From positions 14,558 through 78,557 of the forward strand of contig CALAMC010000114.1 of NCBI GenBank assembly GCA_937925655.1: a stretch of DNA of 64,000 bases, written 5' to 3'. Below the pieces are notes generated by a model. That model searched no databases and was not told the origin of the DNA. It saw nothing but the letters and a program-made list of their open reading frames with translations. The translations under genes were made by a program, and so were the position numbers. Below are positions 60,792-64,000 of this stretch, piece after piece. This DNA comes from an uncultured candidate division Zixibacteria bacterium (GTDB lineage: Bacteria > Zixibacteria > MSB-5A5 > GN15 > PGXB01). Each line of letters opens with the position of its first letter. The stretch's first letter is position 1.

Positions 60792-62447
60792 ATGTTAGTC
60801 CGGGACGATATGTGCCATATTATCCACGAAGCCGTGTTTTATGCCGCCGACCGGAACCCGGATAAGCCGGCCCTGACAAGTGCCGCCGAACCGGACAGGA
60901 TTTTTTCATATAAGTCGTTAATTGAAAATATCAAAAATATGGCCGACGTACTGGCCGGATCGGGAATCGCAAAGCAAAATCGCGTCGGGCTGATAGGCGA
61001 AAATTGCCCCGAATGGGCCATATTTTATCTGGGCATCCTCGCCGCCGGAGCCGTAGCGGTACCGCTGGATAACAATCTAAAAAACTCGGAAGTGGCGGCG
61101 CTTTTACGGCTGTCGGGAGTTAAGATTATCGCCTGTTCTCACAAATGGCTGGAACCGGTTAAAACACTTATCGCACTCAATGGCCTCGATATAAAAGCCG
61201 TCGACATGCAGGAAATCGTCAGATCTGCCATATGCTTCCGCGAAGGGGCATATAATCCGCCCGAAATTACCCCCGCCGATCCGGCCGTGATTATTTTCAC
61301 TTCGGGCACGACCGGCGACCCCAAAGGCGTGGTTCTGACTCATGGCAATATTATTTCCAATGTTATGGCGGCACGTTCAGCCCTGCAACTTCATCCGGAG
61401 GACAAATTCCTGTCAATACTGCCGTTGCATCATACTTTTGAAGCCACCTGTGGCTTTCTTCTACCTTTGATATGCGGCCTGACCATAGTTTATGCCCGAT
61501 CACTCAAATCCAGGGAAATCAAGGAAGATATAAATAATTACAAAATCACGGTTATGATAGCCGTGCCGCTTTTGTATGAGAAACTATATGCCTCCATCGC
61601 CAAAAAAATATCGGAAGCGGGGGCAATTAAGAAAATCTATATCGGGGCAATGCGAAACATCAGCAAGATAGCCTGGAAAGGTAAAATCAAGGCTGGTCGC
61701 ACCCTGTTCTCGTCGCTTCGCCGTAAAGCCGGGCTGGAATCAATCCGTATGTTCGTATCGGGTGGCGCGCCGCTTCCGGTACGAGTGGGGGAGTGGTTTA
61801 ACCTGGCCGGATTTACCTTTCTCGAAGGTTATGGAATGACCGAATGCTCGCCGGTGATTTCGGTCAGTCATCCCGATGATATTCGCTTCGGGTCGGTCGG
61901 GCCGCCCTTGCCGGGCCTTGACGTGCGTATCGATAGCCCCGGGCCGAATGGCATCGGGGAGATTGCCGTCCGGGGGCCCAATGTCACGCCCGGATATCTG
62001 GATAATCCAAACGCCACGGCCAGGCTGTTCAAAGACGGTTGGCTGATGACAGGAGATCTGGGCAAAATCGAACACGGCCATATTTATATTACCGGCCGCG
62101 CCAAAAATGTTATCGTCTCCGGCGCCGGCAAAAATATCTATCCCGAAGAAATCGAGGCCGAGTTGAGTCTGTCGCCGCTTATCGCGGAAGCCATTGTCAC
62201 GGGGCGGACGCGCCCTGGTAAATCCGGGGAAGAGGTCTGGGCCATTATTTTCCCCGCCCTGGAGCAAATTGAATCGGCTTTCGGTTCCAATCTCACGCCG
62301 GAAAAAATCCGAACCCTGATACAATCCGAAATTAAGGTAGTCAACGACCGAATTGCCGATTACAAGCGCATTGTCAATTTTGAGATTCGCACCGAACCGT
62401 TCGAGAAAACCTCGACGCGAAAGATAAGAAGAGGTTTGTACCGATAA
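60792..62447 (+). CDS. AMP-dependent acyl-CoA synthetase / long-chain fatty acid-CoA ligase family
   Basis: 551 residues. Adenylate-forming enzyme: A3 F-T-S-G-T-T-G-D-P-K-G, A4 P-L-H-H-T-F-E, A5 E-G-Y-G-M-T-E-C-S-P-V and A7 M-T-G-D-L-G-K-I with A8 G-R-A-K-N-V-I-V-S-G-A-G-K-N-I. T-E-C-S-P-V suits fatty acyl-CoA ligases. Substrate chain length is not predictable. The gene is followed by yjbQ after 3 bases and mtnA by overlap. Confidence 0.85.
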   Translation: MLVRDDMCHIIHEAVFYAADRNPDKPALTSAAEPDRIFSYKSLIENIKNMADVLAGSGIAKQNRVGLIGENCPEWAIFYLGILAAGAVAVPLDNNLKNSEVAALLRLSGVKIIACSHKWLEPVKTLIALNGLDIKAVDMQEIVRSAICFREGAYNPPEITPADPAVIIFTSGTTGDPKGVVLTHGNIISNVMAARSALQLHPEDKFLSILPLHHTFEATCGFLLPLICGLTIVYARSLKSREIKEDINNYKITVMIAVPLLYEKLYASIAKKISEAGAIKKIYIGAMRNISKIAWKGKIKAGRTLFSSLRRKAGLESIRMFVSGGAPLPVRVGEWFNLAGFTFLEGYGMTECSPVISVSHPDDIRFGSVGPPLPGLDVRIDSPGPNGIGEIAVRGPNVTPGYLDNPNATARLFKDGWLMTGDLGKIEHGHIYITGRAKNVIVSGAGKNIYPEEIEAELSLSPLIAEAIVTGRTRPGKSGEEVWAIIFPALEQIESAFGSNLTPEKIRTLIQSEIKVVNDRIADYKRIVNFEIRTEPFEKTSTRKIRRGLYR

Positions 62448-62450
62448 AGC

Positions 62451-62867
62451 ATGATTGTAACCGGAGAAATATCGTTTGCCTCCAAAGGCTTTTGTCATGC
62501 CGTAAATCTAACCGATGAAATCGCCGGGAGAGTGCATAACTCCGGCATAAAATCAGGCATTGTCACCGTTTTTACGCCCTCGGCGACGTCGGGTTTGACC
62601 ACCATTGAATTCGAACCGGGGCTATTAAAAGACCTGCCTGATCTTTTTGAAAGTATTTTGCCGTCGAATAAACCTTACCACCATGACCTGACCTGGCACG
62701 ACGGCAACGGTTTTTCGCATATGCGTTCGGCCTTGATCGGCCCGGATATAACGATTCCTTTCGTAAAGGGCCAATTAACACTGGGAACGTGGCAGAATGT
62801 CGTTTTTCTCGATTTCGACAACCGCCACCGACAGCGTAAAGTTATCGTGCAGATTATGGGGGAATGA
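62451..62867 (+). CDS. yjbQ: YjbQ family protein (UPF0047)
   Basis: 138 residues. Typical marks G-I-V-T-V-F-T-P-S-A-T-S-G-L-T, the conserved basic/acidic pair in H-H-D-L-T-W-H-D-G-N-G-F-S-H, and L-T-L-G-T-W-Q-N-V-V-F-L-D-F-D. A secondary thiamine-phosphate synthase activity has been described for relatives. Stop overlaps mtnA start by four bases. Confidence 0.92.
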   Translation: MIVTGEISFASKGFCHAVNLTDEIAGRVHNSGIKSGIVTVFTPSATSGLTTIEFEPGLLKDLPDLFESILPSNKPYHHDLTWHDGNGFSHMRSALIGPDITIPFVKGQLTLGTWQNVVFLDFDNRHRQRKVIVQIMGE

Positions 62868-63907
62868 TGAATCAGAAAGATCTGGGTTTCCGAGTCCTTA
62901 TCCCGTTGGAAGGCAGTGTCAAAATTCTGGACCAGACACGATTGCCGCACGATCTCGTTTATAATGAATATAATGACTACCGCGACATAATAAGTGCCAT
63001 AAGACGACTTGAAATCCGCGGCGCCCCGGCAATCGGTATCGCCGGAGCCTATGCTCTGGCGGTGGCGGTTGAGGCTGACGTCAAAAATATCGATATCGAT
63101 CGACTGAAAGCGATTCTGCACAGCGTCGGCCATGAAATAAAAAAGGCCCGCCCGACGGCGGCCAATCTGGGCTGGGCGGTGGACCGGGTGTTGCGGAATA
63201 TTAAACAGTACGACGGCGATGATATCGAACGCTTCCGACAGATATTATGGGATGAAGCCGCCGCGATATATGAAGAAGATGAAAAAATGTGCGCCGCCAT
63301 CGGTCGCCATGGAGAGGAACTGCTGAAAGACGGTGATACCGTGCTGACCCATTGTAATGCCGGGGCGCTGGCCACCGGCGGTATCGGGACCGCCCTGGCG
63401 CCGATATACACGGCGCACCATCAGGGCAAAAAGATTAAAGTCTTTGCCGATGAAACCCGCCCGCTTCTGCAGGGAGCCCGCCTGACCGCATGGGAATTGA
63501 AGCGGGCCGGAATCGAGGTGACGCTTTTAGTCGATAGTGCTTCCGGTGAACTTATGCGTCGCGGCAAAATCAACTGCGTTTTGGTCGGGGCCGACAGGAT
63601 TGCCGGAAACGGCGACGTGGCCAATAAAATCGGAACGTACAATATCGCCGTGCAGGCGAATCGTCACGGTGTCCCGTTCTATGTGGCGGCGCCATACTCG
63701 ACATTTGATGATGAAATTGCGACCGGCAATGACATCCCGATTGAAGATCGCGCCTCGGAAGAAGTGACCCATTGGCATGGAAAGCGGATTGCGCCCGACG
63801 ATATAGAAGTTTTTGCCCCTGCTTTTGATATAACGCCCCATGAATTGGTGACGGGTTATATAACGGAGAAGGGGATAAGTCGTAAGTCAGAAGCCCCGCG
63901 CTCCTGA
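62864..63907 (+). CDS. mtnA: S-methyl-5-thioribose-1-phosphate isomerase
   Basis: 347 residues of the eIF2B-alpha/MtnA family. I-R-R-L-E-I-R-G-A-P-A-I-G, T-H-C-N-A-G-A-L-A-T-G-G (catalytic Cys), D-E-T-R-P-L-L-Q-G-A-R-L, and V-G-A-D-R-I-A-G-N-G-D-V (catalytic Asp) all match. Acts in methionine salvage. The other salvage genes are not in the window. Confidence 0.93.
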   Translation: MMNQKDLGFRVLIPLEGSVKILDQTRLPHDLVYNEYNDYRDIISAIRRLEIRGAPAIGIAGAYALAVAVEADVKNIDIDRLKAILHSVGHEIKKARPTAANLGWAVDRVLRNIKQYDGDDIERFRQILWDEAAAIYEEDEKMCAAIGRHGEELLKDGDTVLTHCNAGALATGGIGTALAPIYTAHHQGKKIKVFADETRPLLQGARLTAWELKRAGIEVTLLVDSASGELMRRGKINCVLVGADRIAGNGDVANKIGTYNIAVQANRHGVPFYVAAPYSTFDDEIATGNDIPIEDRASEEVTHWHGKRIAPDDIEVFAPAFDITPHELVTGYITEKGISRKSEAPRS

Positions 63908-63917
63908 CAGCAAAACA

Positions 63918-64000
63918 ATGAATACTCTCACCCAAAAACAAACTATGATCATCGTCGATCTGGAAACGACTTGCTGGGCTCGTAACGAAAAGAGCGACAA
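63918..64000 (+). CDS. Partial DEDDh-type 3'-5' exonuclease
   Basis: The first 27 residues are visible (M-N-T-L-T-Q-K-Q-T-M-I-I-V-D-L-E-T-T-C-W). I-V-D-L-E-T-T-C-W is the ExoI motif (D-x-E), as in the Eri1/RNase T-like exonuclease group. The gene runs out of the window. Confidence 0.7.
   Translation, partial: MNTLTQKQTMIIVDLETTCWARNEKSD

Noticed and set aside
1..64000. CRISPR arrays, prophage, transposases, integrases
   Set aside because: No regularly spaced repeats and no phage or transposase proteins were recognised on either strand.

Overview
The window (64 kb, moderate GC, dense genes on both strands) looks like a chromosomal segment of a Gram-negative bacterium of the FCB/Zixibacteria type. 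The reasons are secreted proteins that pair PKD or cohesin-like domains with a C-terminal type-I dockerin-like repeat pair (motif N-L-L-D-V/I-L), outer-membrane barrels and lipoproteins, a type IV pilus machine, and a mixture of bacterial housekeeping genes. The lineage is an inference; there is no rRNA here. No CRISPR array, prophage or insertion sequence was seen.

Layout. 1-3185: two secreted dockerin proteins (one cut by the window edge, one M14 carboxypeptidase). 3267-5728: pgi and a DUF523/DUF1722 protein. 5815-11554: an ECF sigma/zinc anti-sigma pair followed by an MMPL transporter, a LolA-like periplasmic protein, an outer-membrane barrel and a small membrane protein; two copies of one promoter motif precede the sigma gene and the transporter gene. 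11561-17665: a SnoaL-like protein, then a sigma-54 response regulator, its histidine kinase and a periplasmic binding-protein-like gene, divergent from a beta-propeller lipoprotein; the shared intergenic region holds two identical-arm palindromes and a near-consensus -24/-12 promoter. 17687-21512: a TonB-plug/VWA protein, a DUF6249-like protein and a second ECF sigma/anti-sigma pair. 21532-27762: ZIP transporter, cytochrome bd oxidase, DASS-type anion transporter and NDH-2. 27891-34118: porin, tRNA-Arg, two truncated genes meeting head to head at a probable rearrangement junction, DUF1579 protein, a GT-C membrane protein, SixA, a remnant ORF, YceI.

34263-41756: a long minus-strand cluster: smpB, N-acetylmuramoyl-L-alanine amidase, glutamate racemase, rmuC, M24 peptidase, FN3 lipoprotein and a GT22-like glycosyltransferase, many with 4-bp overlaps. 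41838-46819: nitrilase-family amidase, CheY-like regulator, a PhaR/phasin-like protein with a palindrome placed between its -35 and -10 elements, rlmN, a secreted protein containing a winged-helix-like segment, and a small lipoprotein. 46839-52039: C-terminal processing protease, HAD phosphatase, and a subtilase with PKD, cohesin-like and dockerin parts. 52336-60738: pseudopilin, pilM-N-O, an AMIN-PilP fusion, pilQ, and a large Ig-like lipoprotein. 60792-64000: acyl-CoA synthetase, YjbQ, mtnA and the start of a DEDDh exonuclease.

The most notable regulatory signals are the paired ECF promoters (5815 and 6780), the sigma-54 promoter with twin upstream palindromes (16323-16483), and the PhaR-type operator (43193-43220). 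The most notable structural oddities are the frameshifted FG-GAP gene with a poly-T run and the junction near 30035-30061.
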